Source: Sporocytophaga sp. (GTDB lineage: Bacteria > Bacteroidota > Bacteroidia > Cytophagales > Cytophagaceae). From it: 64,000 bases of DNA. A program made the translations under genes and the position numbers. The notes below the pieces were generated by a model. That model was given only the letters and a program-made list of their open reading frames with translations. It was not told where the DNA came from and searched no databases. The DNA lies in contig JANQAB010000002.1 of NCBI GenBank assembly GCA_024707265.1, forward strand, positions 268,188-332,187. The letters run 5' to 3'. Shown piece by piece: positions 9,443 through 17,808 of the stretch (the stretch's first letter is position 1; each line of letters opens with the position of its first letter).

Positions 9443-9470
9443 AAAAAGGAGGTCGCTAAACCTCCTTTTT
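9443..9470 (-). terminator. Rho-independent terminator of glyS
   Basis: Perfect stem AAAAAGGAGGT / ACCTCCTTTTT with a six-base loop. It sits 20 bases past the glyS stop, with a T-run on the minus strand. Confidence 0.9.
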
Positions 9471-9490
9471 CCTTAATTATTAAAAAGTTA

Positions 9491-10969
9491 TCAAATCAAT
9501 TGCTCAAGGATTCTCTTGAATGAAGTTGCTTTTCTGATTTTCTGTCTTAGTTCACTGATTGCAACTCTTTCCTGCTCCATGGTATCACGGTAACGGATAG
9601 TCACCATGTTATCATTCAATGTATCATAATCTACTACTATACAGAATGGAGTTCCTATCAGATCCTGACGAGTATATCTTTTTCCGATTGCATCTCTTTC
9701 TTCGTAGATCACATTCATATCCATTCTAAGCTCTTTGTAAATTTCCTGAGCTTTTTCAGGTAGTCCGTCTTTTTTAACAAGAGGGAATATTGCTGCTTTT
9801 ACAGGAGCCAAAGCAGGATGCAGTTTCAGATATACTCTTTCTTTTTTATCATCGCCTTCACCGACGGTTTCCTCTGTATAAGCATTGCAAAGTACAGCAA
9901 GGAATGCTCTGTCTGCACCAACTGAAGTTTCAACTACGTAAGGAACATAGTTTTTATTCAGTTCATTGTCGAAGTATTGAAGCTTCTTTTTAGAGAATTG
10001 TTCATGCTTGCCCAAATCATAGTCGGTTCTGGAATGAATACCTTCTATTTCTTTAAATCCGAAAGGAAATTCATATTCAATATCCACTGCAGCATCTGCA
10101 TAAAAAGCAAGTTTCTCATGGTCATGGAACTTTAGTTTTTCAACAGGCAATCCAATAGCTTTATGCCATTTTAGTCTTATCTGTTTCCATTCTTCATACC
10201 ATTTTATCTGATCTCCCGGACGAATGAAAAACTGCATTTCCATTTGTTCGAATTCCCTCATACGGAAAGTAAACTGACGGGCAACTATTTCATTTCTGAA
10301 AGCTTTTCCGATCTGAGCAATACCAAAAGGAATTTTCATTCTTCCAGTTTTCTGAACGTTCAGGAAGTTTACAAATATCCCTTGAGCGGTTTCTGGCCTA
10401 AGGTAAATGGTGCTTGAATCTTCTGCAACAGCACCAACCTGAGTTGAAAACATAAGGTTGAACTGTCTTACTTCTGTCCAGTTTGTGGTTCCTGAAACCG
10501 GGCATTTTATTTTTTCTGCTATGATCAACTCCTGCACGCCTTTCAGATCATTTGCTTCAAGAAGACGGGCTAATGATTTCACCAAAGCATCACCTTTGGC
10601 TTTGTCTCCATTCTTTTCGTATTCCGCGGCTTTATCTTCAATAAGAACGTCTGCTCTGTATCTTTTTTTAGAATCTTTGTTATCGATCATTGGATCGCTG
10701 AAGCCATCCACGTGACCAGAAGCTTTCCAGGTAGTTGGGTGCATGAAGATTGCAGCATCTATACCCACCACATTGTCATTTAACTGAGTCATGGCTTTCC
10801 ACCATGCCGTTTTGATATTGTTTTTTAGCTCAACTCCATTTTGACCGTAATCATAAACAGCCTGAAGTCCGTCATAAATTTCACTTGAAGGAAATACAAA
10901 CCCGTATTCTTTAGCGTGTGAAATGATATTTTTAAAGGTGTTTTCTACCGTCGCACTTACTTTTTCCAT
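9491..10969 (-). CDS. glyS: Glycine--tRNA ligase
   Basis: A class II aminoacyl-tRNA synthetase of the alpha2 type, 492 residues. GRMKIPFGIAQIGKAFRNEI is the motif 2 region with the conserved Arg, and RAFLAVLCNAYTEE belongs to motif 3. A C-terminal anticodon-binding domain starts near LHPALAPVKAAIFPL and ends ERVAISELRQKIRKAT. The frame is open to an earlier start codon at 11083, but that would add 38 poorly conserved residues. A promoter -7 element lies between the two candidates (10975-10982), which argues for ATG 10969 (MEKVSATVENTFKNIISHAK). Its own terminator follows at 9443-9470, so it is monocistronic. Confidence 0.95.
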   Translation of the reverse strand: MEKVSATVENTFKNIISHAKEYGFVFPSSEIYDGLQAVYDYGQNGVELKNNIKTAWWKAMTQLNDNVVGIDAAIFMHPTTWKASGHVDGFSDPMIDNKDSKKRYRADVLIEDKAAEYEKNGDKAKGDALVKSLARLLEANDLKGVQELIIAEKIKCPVSGTTNWTEVRQFNLMFSTQVGAVAEDSSTIYLRPETAQGIFVNFLNVQKTGRMKIPFGIAQIGKAFRNEIVARQFTFRMREFEQMEMQFFIRPGDQIKWYEEWKQIRLKWHKAIGLPVEKLKFHDHEKLAFYADAAVDIEYEFPFGFKEIEGIHSRTDYDLGKHEQFSKKKLQYFDNELNKNYVPYVVETSVGADRAFLAVLCNAYTEETVGEGDDKKERVYLKLHPALAPVKAAIFPLVKKDGLPEKAQEIYKELRMDMNVIYEERDAIGKRYTRQDLIGTPFCIVVDYDTLNDNMVTIRYRDTMEQERVAISELRQKIRKATSFKRILEQLI

Positions 10970-10974
10970 AGGTG

Positions 10975-10982
10975 CAAAGATA
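10975..10982 (-). promoter_or_regulatory. -7 promoter element for glyS
   Basis: The plus strand CAAAGATA is TATCTTTG on the minus strand, an exact TAnnTTTG. It ends only about six bases before ATG 10969, implying an almost leaderless mRNA and fixing the glyS start. Confidence 0.65.
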
Positions 10983-11358
10983 TGTAAATGATTTGTATTA
11001 TAGGAGATCCAATTTTGGAATTTTGATTTACTGAATATTAGCAGAAAATTTAATTTTTTTGCTAAAAAGGGTTTAGTCGACAACTCCAGAGAACGGAGTT
11101 ATGATTGCATATTGTTGCCTAGTTTCAATTTAACTAATCTCAGATTTTATTGGTGAAACCAAATCCAATTCGCAAATCTTAAAATCGACTCCAGGTGAAT
11201 GTTTATTTCCTTGATCCTATAGGAAATTACTTTTTTTGACAACATCGAAATGTCTTGTTAATCGTTATTATCAAACACTTGATTGTAACTTCTAATGAGC
11301 TAATTGTTACCGAAATTTTTTTAAATGCATAATCCCGGTTAAAATTTCACGCTTTTAG

Positions 11359-11366
11359 TATTTTTG
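11359..11366 (+). promoter_or_regulatory. -7 promoter element for hemH
   Basis: TATTTTTG matches TAnnTTTG exactly and ends five bases before the hemH ATG at 11371, implying a very short leader. Confidence 0.6.
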
Positions 11367-11370
11367 CCGC

Positions 11371-12397
11371 ATGAATAAAGTAAAGAAAACAGCCGTTTTC
11401 CTCATCAACCTGGGAACGCCTGATAGTCCGTCTGTTCCTGATGTCAGAAAATATCTAAGGGAGTTTTTGATGGACAGAAGGGTAATCGATATTCCTTTTC
11501 TTAACCGTTGGTTCCTTATTAATTTTATAATTGCGCCTTTCAGGGCACCTAAATCTGCAAAAGTATATAAAGAGTTATGGACAGCCGAAGGGTCTCCTTT
11601 GCTGACTTACGGTATTGAGGCTCAAAAACTTCTGCAGGAGAAGTTGGGGGGAAAATTTTCAGGTTTTTTTCGGTATGAGGTATCAGAACCCTTCCCTAGA
11701 AAAGACTGTGAAAGAAATGGAGGGTAAAGGCTTTGAAAAAATCGTGATTCTGCCTCTTTTCCCTCAGTATGCCAGTGCTTCAACTGGCTCTGCTGTTGAA
11801 AAGGCGATGGAGTATATCAATAAATGGGAGGTGATTCCGGAGATTAAAATCATTGCTAATTTTCCTAACCATCCTTTATTCATTAAAGCCTTTGCGGAGA
11901 TTGGCAGAAAATATATTGAAAAGGACAAGTTCGATCATATCATATTTACCTACCACGGCATTCCGGAAAGGCAGATTAAAAAATCTGCAGTTCAGAATTA
12001 TTGCCAGCTAAACGAAAAATGCTGTTCAAAATACCATTCTAAAAATTACTACTGTTACAGAGCGCAATGCTATGAAACAACCCGTCATCTGGTGAAAGAA
12101 CTTGGTCTTGCAGAGGGAACTTATTCCGTTGCTTTCCAGTCTAGACTTGGAAAAACGCCATGGATCAAACCCTATACTGACGACCTTATTAAGGAACTGG
12201 GAGCAAAGGGAGTAAAGAGAGTATTGGCATTTTCTCCTTCATTTGTTGCAGACTGCCTGGAAACTACTATTGAAGGAGGCGTTGAATACAGGGATATGTT
12301 TAAAGAACATGGTGGAGAGCACTGGCAGTTGGTAGAGAGTCTGAACAACCATCCGATATGGATTGAGTGTATGGAAGATCTGGTAATTAATAACTGA
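11371..12397 (+). CDS. hemH: Ferrochelatase (one frameshift)
   Basis: Inserts iron into protoporphyrin IX in the last step of protoheme synthesis. The N-terminus KKTAVFLINLGTPDSPSVPD is the family signature. ILPLFPQYASASTGSAVEKA and FTYHGIPERQIKK (catalytic His) follow, then FQSRLGKTPWIKPYTDD and FSPSFVADCLETTIEGGVEY, all conserved blocks. The frame changes in a T7 run at 11664-11670, one base too long. Removing it joins LLQEKLGGKFSG to FFGMRYQNPSLEKT and yields 341 residues, the normal family length. Four closely spaced Cys (CQLNEKCCSKYHSKNYYCYR) suggest a metal or Fe-S site in that loop, which is inference. ATG start with a promoter immediately upstream. Confidence 0.93.
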
Positions 12398-12412
12398 ATC
12401 GGTATCAATCAT

Positions 12413-12444
12413 AACCATGCATAGGATATAGCCTATGCATGGTT
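12413..12444. terminator. 13-bp perfect hairpin between convergent hemH and rsmI
   Basis: AACCATGCATAGG pairs perfectly with CCTATGCATGGTT around ATATAG. T-runs are weak on both sides, so it may work as a bidirectional mRNA 3' end structure rather than a classical terminator. Confidence 0.6.
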
Positions 12445-12519
12445 AATTCCCTAAATTAAATGTCTAGTGAAGAATCTGAAACTAAGAAAATTCAAACTTT
12501 AAACTTTCAGCTTTCAACT

Positions 12520-13209
12520 TTATTCATCTTCCTTTCCAGCTACAATCATTACAATTTCCCCTTTCACTGTTTTCTGGGAAAAATGCTCCTTTATTTCTTT
12601 TAATGTACCATTAACAGTTTCTTCATATAATTTGGTAAGCTCCCTGGATACAGAAGCTTTTCGCTCTGGTCCGAATACCTCTTCAAACTGCTCCAGGGTT
12701 TTTAATAAACGATGGGGAGATTCATAAAAAATCATGGTGCGCTCTTCAGGAATCAAGCTTTGCAGACGGGTATGTCTTCCTTTTTTATGGGGCAGAAAAC
12801 CTTCAAAAGTAAATCTGTCTGATGGAAGTCCTGATTTTACTAAAGCAGGAACAAAAGCGGTAGGACCAGGAAGGCATTCCACCTCTATGCCATGTTTAAG
12901 CGATTCTCTTACCAGTAAAAAACCAGGATCAGATATGGAAGGAGTTCCGGCATCTGAAATGAGTGCCACCATTTGTCCTTCTTTTATTTTATTTACAATA
13001 CCTTCTACAGCTTTATGCTCATTAAAAATATGATAACTCTGTAGTCTGTTGTTAATTTCATAGTGCTTTAATAAATGACCGCTTGTTCTGGTGTCTTCTG
13101 CAAGGATCATATCAGCTTCCTTAAGAATTCTTAAGGCCCTCAGAGTGATATCTTCAAGATTGCCTATCGGGGTGGGTACTAAAATTAATTTTCCCTCTTT
13201 TTCTTCCAT
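12520..13209 (-). CDS. rsmI: 16S rRNA (cytidine-1402 2'-O)-methyltransferase
   Basis: A 229-residue SAM-dependent tetrapyrrole-methylase-fold protein. N-terminal LILVPTPIGNLEDITLRALR, then ILAEDTRTSGHLLKHYEI, ALISDAGTPSISDPG and ECLPGPTAFVPALVKSGL are the diagnostic RsmI blocks. FYESPHRL and SRELTKLYEE follow. It methylates the ribose of C1402 in the ribosomal decoding centre. It ends with the family's C-terminal GEIVMIVAG. It lies four bases after the pterin dehydratase gene (13214), so the two are probably co-transcribed. ATG start at 13209. Confidence 0.95.
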   Translation of the reverse strand: MEEKEGKLILVPTPIGNLEDITLRALRILKEADMILAEDTRTSGHLLKHYEINNRLQSYHIFNEHKAVEGIVNKIKEGQMVALISDAGTPSISDPGFLLVRESLKHGIEVECLPGPTAFVPALVKSGLPSDRFTFEGFLPHKKGRHTRLQSLIPEERTMIFYESPHRLLKTLEQFEEVFGPERKASVSRELTKLYEETVNGTLKEIKEHFSQKTVKGEIVMIVAGKEDE

Positions 13210-13213
13210 CTAA

Positions 13214-13447
13214 CTAATCAATAAGCCGATCTATAGCTTCGGCAAGTTTTCTGTCTTTTTCGGTTACTTTATTTCCCGCGCTGTGCGTTGTCAGTTGTAT
13301 ATGGACTTTGTTCCATGAATTGGACCAGTCCGGATGATGATCCATTTTTTCCGCCAGAAGCGCTATACGAGACATGAATGCAAAAGCTTCGGAGAAATTT
13401 TTAAAAGTAAAGGTTTGTTCCAGTTTGTTATCTTTTTCCTGCCACAT
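13214..13447 (-). CDS. 4a-hydroxytetrahydrobiopterin dehydratase (PCD/DCoH family)
   Basis: With ATG 13447 the product is about 77 residues, [20 protein letters not shown] onward. The active-site block [21 protein letters not shown] contains the HHPDW motif with two adjacent His, and [15 protein letters not shown] closes the fold. It dehydrates the 4a-carbinolamine formed by pterin-dependent hydroxylases. The frame is open upstream to an ATG at 13561, which would add 38 residues not typical of the family, so the internal start is preferred. It sits four bases upstream of rsmI. Confidence 0.87.
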   Translation of the reverse strand: MWQEKDNKLEQTFTFKNFSEAFAFMSRIALLAEKMDHHPDWSNSWNKVHIQLTTHSAGNKVTEKDRKLAEAIDRLID

Positions 13448-13692
13448 AAAAGATTTTTTTAAGTGAAACGTTAATTTCGGGTCAAACCAATTTACAACTG
13501 TGAAGTTAGAAATATTGATTTGAAAAGCAGAGGCGTTGTTTAAATATAAAGTGATTTTCAAAAGAAGTATTGAAATAAGTATGAAAATAGGTCCTTAGGG
13601 AAAATAAATCACAAATATTTTAAACGAAAAAGAAATAATCTTATCGGGATTATGTTTATATATTCTGAAATAATTAAAAGGACTTAAATATT

Positions 13693-14387
13693 TTGCCAAA
13701 CTTTCACGAAATATTGTCGGACGGAGGTCCGGTTTATGCAGAAACCAACCTGAGCAACATTATTGCCGAACCCTGGAATGCCCTTTCTTCACTCGCATTT
13801 CTGATACCAGTCGTTATTTGGCTTATAAGAATTCAGGGGAATTATAAAAAGCATGCATTCCTCACATTTTGCTTGCCGCTTCTGTTTTTGGGGGGCTTGG
13901 AAGTACGCTGTTTCATGCTTTCAGATCATCTTTTCTTTTACTGCAATTGGACGTACTTCCAATTGTAATTTTGACATTTTCTGTCAGTATATACTTTTGG
14001 TACAGGATTTTAAAAACCTGGTGGAAAATTGCTCTTGCGATGGCTCCGTTTATTCTCATCAGGGTGTTTGTTAATGAATTTTTAGCACTTTACGGTCATG
14101 ATCTAATCAATCTGAATTATTTTATCACCGGGGTGATGATTTTTCTGCCCTGTATTATCTTGCTGATTAAGACCAAATTTGCAGGTATTGTAGATTTACT
14201 TTTGTCTTGCGTGCTAATGATCCTGGCACTTTATTTCAGAGGAGTAGATTCCGGAGACTTTACCCTTTTGCCAATGGGTACTCATTGGCTCTGGCATGTG
14301 GCTTCAGCTGCAGGTAGTGGTTTTTTAGGAAAATATTTGTATGATCTGAACTCCAAACATCTGGAGCCAATTGAAAATAAAATTTGA
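13693..14387 (+). CDS. Ceramidase-like integral membrane protein (one frameshift)
   Basis: About 231 residues after correction, with six to seven predicted membrane helices. The N-terminus PNFHEILSDGGPVYAETNLS followed by IAEPWNALSSLAF, the block GGLGSTLFHAFRS (GxGSxxFHA) and a C-terminal GTHWLWHVASAAGS, with its two His, resemble the alkaline ceramidase/PAQR-like hydrolase superfamily. These enzymes bind a zinc ion inside the membrane. The substrate is unknown; sphingolipids occur in some Bacteroidota. The frame changes near the T5-G6 run at 13885-13895; one extra G would join LPLLFLGG to LGSTLFHAF. Translation starts at TTG 13693, the best available codon. Confidence 0.7.
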
Positions 14388-14416
14388 CAATAAAGATAAT
14401 TCTGATTTAGAAATTT

Positions 14417-14424
14417 TATTTTTG
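14417..14424 (+). promoter_or_regulatory. -7 promoter element for the DUF2167 gene
   Basis: TATTTTTG matches TAnnTTTG exactly, about 118 bases upstream of ATG 14542. Confidence 0.45.
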
Positions 14425-14541
14425 CAAATCTGTGTAATGGAATGAATTTCAGGTTCTTTTAGCTGCATAGGTCAACTTTTTGTATTTTTCTCCTTTTTCC
14501 AACATGAATTTTCGTAAACCATTTTTATAAACAAATCAATT

Positions 14542-15492
14542 ATGAGAAAACTTTACCTTCTATTTTTTATCTGTTTCTTGTTTCCCTTTTTGACTTATTC
14601 TAATTCTACCGGAGAAGAGGAAGAAGCGATGGAAGACACGCTTTCTACATTGCTTTATCTTGACAGTCTTGAAAACAGCTTTAAATACCAGACAGGTTTG
14701 GTGAAAATCAAGGATTATGCGACGATAAATGTACCAACTGGTTTTAAATTCCTCGATGCAGAGCAGAGTATTTATGTACTGCATTCTTTATGGGGGAATC
14801 CGGAGGACCCTTCTATTCTTGGATTACTTTTTCCTGAGAATATGGGCCCATTGCAACCTGACAGCTGGGCAATATCTATAGAATATTCTGAAGAGGGCCA
14901 CATTGAGGATGATGATGCCGAGGACATAGATTATGATGATCTTTTGGACGATATGAAGAAAGACGCGGAATCTGCAAATCCTGACAGGATTCAGGCTGGC
15001 TATGAACCCGTTCATCTGATTGGTTGGGCTGCAAAACCTTATTATGATGCAGAAAAGAAAAAACTTCATTGGGCAAAAGAAATCCAGTTCGGAGACAGCG
15101 CTATCGGGGCAAATACGCTGAATTACAACATCAGGATATTAGGGAGAAAAGGATATCTTGTGCTAAATGCAATAGGTGGCATGTCTCAACTCGGAGCTAT
15201 TAATAAAGATATCGTTAAGGTACTTGCAAGTGTTGAGTTCTCTGAAGGATATAAGTATTCAGATTTTAATCCGAAGATCGATAAAGTGGCAGCTTATGGA
15301 ATAGGTGGGCTGGTTGCAGGAAAAGTGCTGGCTAAAGTCGGTATCTTCGGGATCCTCGCAAAGTTTGGTAAGGTCATTATTCTTGGTATGGTAGCTGCAC
15401 TAACCTTTATCTGGAAGTTCTTTACAGGAAAGGGGAAAGGTAAGAATGAAGTTCAGTCGGAAAGTAATAATGAACAACCTGGTTTATCGTAA
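14542..15492 (+). CDS. DUF2167 family membrane protein
   Basis: 316 residues: a signal peptide (about 1-20), a soluble domain and a C-terminal membrane region (about 240-295). Blocks VNVP-like INVPTGFKFLDAEQSIYVLH, DSWAISIEYSEEGHIEDDDA, VHLIGWAAKPYYDAEKKKLH and LNYNIRILGRKGYLVLNAIG match DUF2167 (PF09935). A Gly/Ala-rich hydrophobic tail (GIGGLVAGKVLAKVGIFG) is followed by a basic end, as usual in the family. Function unknown; members are envelope proteins. ATG start, probably monocistronic, ending at a bidirectional terminator (15556-15590). Confidence 0.85.
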   Translation: MRKLYLLFFICFLFPFLTYSNSTGEEEEAMEDTLSTLLYLDSLENSFKYQTGLVKIKDYATINVPTGFKFLDAEQSIYVLHSLWGNPEDPSILGLLFPENMGPLQPDSWAISIEYSEEGHIEDDDAEDIDYDDLLDDMKKDAESANPDRIQAGYEPVHLIGWAAKPYYDAEKKKLHWAKEIQFGDSAIGANTLNYNIRILGRKGYLVLNAIGGMSQLGAINKDIVKVLASVEFSEGYKYSDFNPKIDKVAAYGIGGLVAGKVLAKVGIFGILAKFGKVIILGMVAALTFIWKFFTGKGKGKNEVQSESNNEQPGLS

Positions 15493-15555
15493 GAATATCA
15501 TTGGTAAATATTAAGTTGGAGAGAATACAATCCTTGGTATTTTCAAAGAAGCAAT

Positions 15556-15590
15556 AAAAAAGGCTGCCCAATTAAAGGGCAGCCTTTTTT
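15556..15590. terminator. Bidirectional terminator between convergent genes
   Basis: Perfect 14-bp stem AAAAAAGGCTGCCC / GGGCAGCCTTTTTT with a 7-base loop. It serves the DUF2167 gene (plus) and the T9SS-sorted gene at 15610 (minus). Confidence 0.93.
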
Positions 15591-15609
15591 AGATACGATC
15601 TCAAGACAT

Positions 15610-16434
15610 TTATCTTTTGATCACTTTCATTGTTCCTACTGAATTACCTTTTTTCAAAGTGACCATATAAAGGCCTTCCGGGAGGCTTGAAAAATCAGCG
15701 CTCTGAGTATTTGCAGCATTCAATACCTGTACACCTGAAGTATTGTAAATATTAAGTTCTTCAACAGATTCCTTAAGGTTCAGAGAAGATGTTACGACGT
15801 TGCTTCCTATGATCTGAGCCATTTGTTGATTTGAAAGGCTGGCAAGGCCATATGATAGCTGTACATCATCAATGATAAAGTAATCGTCCGCGGTAAGAAC
15901 TTCGTCTTCATCAAATGAAAATACCAGGTAAAAATGATCATGCGTTTTGCCTTCAATGTAGAAGATAGGAAATTCTGCTTTCTTAAAAGTTTCGGAATAG
16001 CTAACTTTAGTTCCGCCAGCAGCAACTTCCTCTGAATTTTCTTCATCTTCAAAGAAATCTCCTGATGATAAGAGCGCATTAGCCAATACATCTTTTGATG
16101 ATTTATACCAGAATACAATTTTTTCAGGTTTATCAGAAAACGCATCACCATAAAGCAATGGCAATGAATTATATTCTTCTGTTTCGGCATCCTTTCTGGT
16201 TGTCACTTTTACAGCAAAACCTGTCGTCCCTTGTGATTTCTCAAAAAACAGGACACATGAGCTAATTTCTCCAAATGATGCACATACAGAAGGCGCAAAC
16301 CAATCCTTTGGTTCAACTATGTCAAACTCCGGGTTGGTTTCCCAGATTTCAAAGTCTGAATTTGGCAATTGAGTTTGAGCCGAAAGACTAAATGCCGTAA
16401 AAAGTAAAGCGATAAATAGTAATTGTTTTTTCAT
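15610..16434 (-). CDS. T9SS-sorted secreted protein, tandem copy 1
   Basis: 274 residues. Signal peptide MKKQLLFIALLFTAFSLSAQ, then LPNSDFEIWETNPEF and a beta-rich domain resembling the carbohydrate-associated PCMD fold (weak, by pattern only). C-terminal T9SS type A sorting domain (VEELNIYNTSGVQVLNAANT ... LPEGLYMVTLKKGNSVGTMK) ending VIKR. It should be exported through Sec and T9SS. The gene at 16716-17512 is a paralogue with nearly identical signal peptide and sorting domain and a divergent middle. ATG start at 16434. Function unknown. Confidence 0.83.
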   Translation of the reverse strand: MKKQLLFIALLFTAFSLSAQTQLPNSDFEIWETNPEFDIVEPKDWFAPSVCASFGEISSCVLFFEKSQGTTGFAVKVTTRKDAETEEYNSLPLLYGDAFSDKPEKIVFWYKSSKDVLANALLSSGDFFEDEENSEEVAAGGTKVSYSETFKKAEFPIFYIEGKTHDHFYLVFSFDEDEVLTADDYFIIDDVQLSYGLASLSNQQMAQIIGSNVVTSSLNLKESVEELNIYNTSGVQVLNAANTQSADFSSLPEGLYMVTLKKGNSVGTMKVIKR

Positions 16435-16682
16435 AGATTATTGTTTTTGTTTTGAAAAAATGAAGAATAAAATTCCTTTGGAAAGTTAAAGGAGCGTAAA
16501 ATTTGATAAATTAAAGTTAATCCTAAGAATTTGATTTATCTTAACTGTAGAGAGAAATCACCCTATTTTTTTCGTTATTAAGAATATACCATAAAGTATT
16601 TTATTCTATATGCGACAAATAGGTGCAGATAAAATAGTTTAAAAACTAAAAAGCAAAGACGAATTATCTTTAGGAAAAATGT

Positions 16683-16706
16683 GGCTGCCCGATTTTACAG
16701 GCAGCC
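16683..16706 (-). terminator. Terminator of the second tandem T9SS-sorted gene
   Basis: Stem GGCTGCC / GGCAGCC with a 10-base loop, followed on the minus strand by ACATTTTT. It uses the same stem core as the terminator of copy 1 at 15556-15590, consistent with duplication of the whole unit. Confidence 0.65.
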
Positions 16707-16715
16707 AGGTTAAGT

Positions 16716-17512
16716 TTATTTTTTAAGTACTTTCATTGTTCCTACTGAATTCCCTTTTTCAAAGTGACCATATAAAGGCCTTCGGGAAGTCTTGAAAAAT
16801 CAACGATCTGAATATTTGCTGCATTCAATACCTGTAAACCTGAAGTATTGTATACGTTAAGTTCTTCAACAGATTCTTTTAGGTTCAGAGAAGATGTTAC
16901 AACGTTGCTTCCTATGATCTGAGCCATTTGTTGATTTGACAGACCCGTCACTTCATAGCTAAGCTCTACATCGTCAATAATGAAATAATCTTCAGTACTA
17001 AGCTCCTGTTCTCCAAAGGTAAAACCGATACCTATGCTGTCGGTAGCATCTTCATTTTTATAAGTTATTGGTATCTCTATTTTAGTAAAAGCTGAGGCAG
17101 GTTCAAGTTCTGATCCTCCAAATCCTATTGCCTCCTCGGCTGCATCTTCTGTGAAAGGCTCACCTTTTGAAAGGATTGCGAATGCTGTTACAGGTTTCGT
17201 GGACTGATACCAAAATGTCAATTTGGTAGGTTTTGAAGTAAAAGGACCTGAGTAAGCTAAAGGAGCTGCACTAGCAGGTATCCCTTGCGCTTGAATTTTA
17301 GCTCCAAATCCAGTATGCCCCTCTGCTTTATTAGGAAAAATTATACAAAATGTAGGGGAAAGACATTCCGAAATTGAAAACCAGTGCCCGGAAGGAATCT
17401 CAATCTCATTCTCGTCAGTTTCCCATGATTCAAATCCTGGGTTTTCAATTTGTTGAGCCGAAAGACTAAATGCCGTAAAAAGTGAAGCAATAAATAGTAG
17501 TTGTTTTTTCAT
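16716..17512 (-). CDS. T9SS-sorted secreted protein, tandem copy 2 (one frameshift)
   Basis: About 265 residues after correction. Same layout as copy 1: signal peptide MKKQLLFIASLFTAFSLSAQ, then IENPGFESWETDENE, a divergent middle domain, and a nearly identical sorting domain. The last residues are lost in the raw frame (KKGIQ, then stop) because a T5 run at 16755-16759 (plus strand) is one base short. Adding one base gives KKGNSVGTMKVLKK and a stop at 16716, matching copy 1. The start at ATG 17512 is preferred over an upstream in-frame codon at 17557 because it begins the signal peptide exactly as in copy 1. Confidence 0.8.
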
Positions 17513-17595
17513 AGATTTTTTGTTTTGGTTATTAATGAAAATTGTGTTTACCTCCAAACCTTTATTGAAAGAAATACAATAAAAAGCTTATACTT

Positions 17596-17603
17596 CAAAT
17601 GTA
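17596..17603 (-). promoter_or_regulatory. -7 promoter element for the tandem T9SS-sorted genes
   Basis: The plus strand CAAATGTA is TACATTTG on the minus strand, an exact TAnnTTTG, about 84 bases upstream of ATG 17512. Confidence 0.5.
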
Positions 17604-17764
17604 CCCCCAAAGATTTGATTTGTTATCAATATAATTGAAAAATTCAGCCTGGTATAAAATGAAGTACAATAAGAGAAAGCTTTCTTCGTACCTTATATCA
17701 GCAGGTTAAGTAATTCTGGTTTTAACTGTTATGGTTATAAAGGCCTGTCGTTTTCCAAATTGGA

Positions 17765-17772
17765 TATTTTTG
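17765..17772 (+). promoter_or_regulatory. -7 promoter element for the NtrC-type regulator
   Basis: TATTTTTG matches TAnnTTTG exactly, about 37 bases upstream of the start at 17809. Confidence 0.5.
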
Positions 17773-17808
17773 CTTATATTTAAAGATCATTAAAGACTAA
17801 TAATTGGC

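Larger units (their letters stand above)
8854..9490. other. Long intergenic region with degenerate hairpins
   Basis: No gene or RNA gene is recognisable in 637 bases. Contents: a purine-rich quasi-repeat built from AAAGCTTAAAGAGCTGAAAG (8899-8944); a hairpin at 9212-9237; a related half-site at 9336-9350; a 10-bp inverted repeat (9251-9260 with 9365-9374); and the glyS terminator at 9443-9470. It may contain the remains of a small mobile repeat. Confidence 0.5.
10970..11370. other. Divergent intergenic region between glyS and hemH
   Basis: About 400 bases without a gene, containing the two outward-facing -7 elements (10975-10982 minus, 11359-11366 plus). The open frame that extends glyS upstream to 11083 is judged non-coding. 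No other structure seen. Confidence 0.5.

Noticed and set aside
8854..9490. tRNA or other structural RNA gene in the gene desert
   Set aside because: No cloverleaf, anticodon arm or T-loop sequence could be found; the hairpins are isolated.
10970..11083. N-terminal extension of glyS to 11083
   Set aside because: The promoter element at 10975-10982 and lack of conservation place the start at 10969.
13448..13561. Longer N-terminus of the pterin dehydratase
   Set aside because: The extra 38 residues do not match the short family; ATG 13447 gives the standard length.
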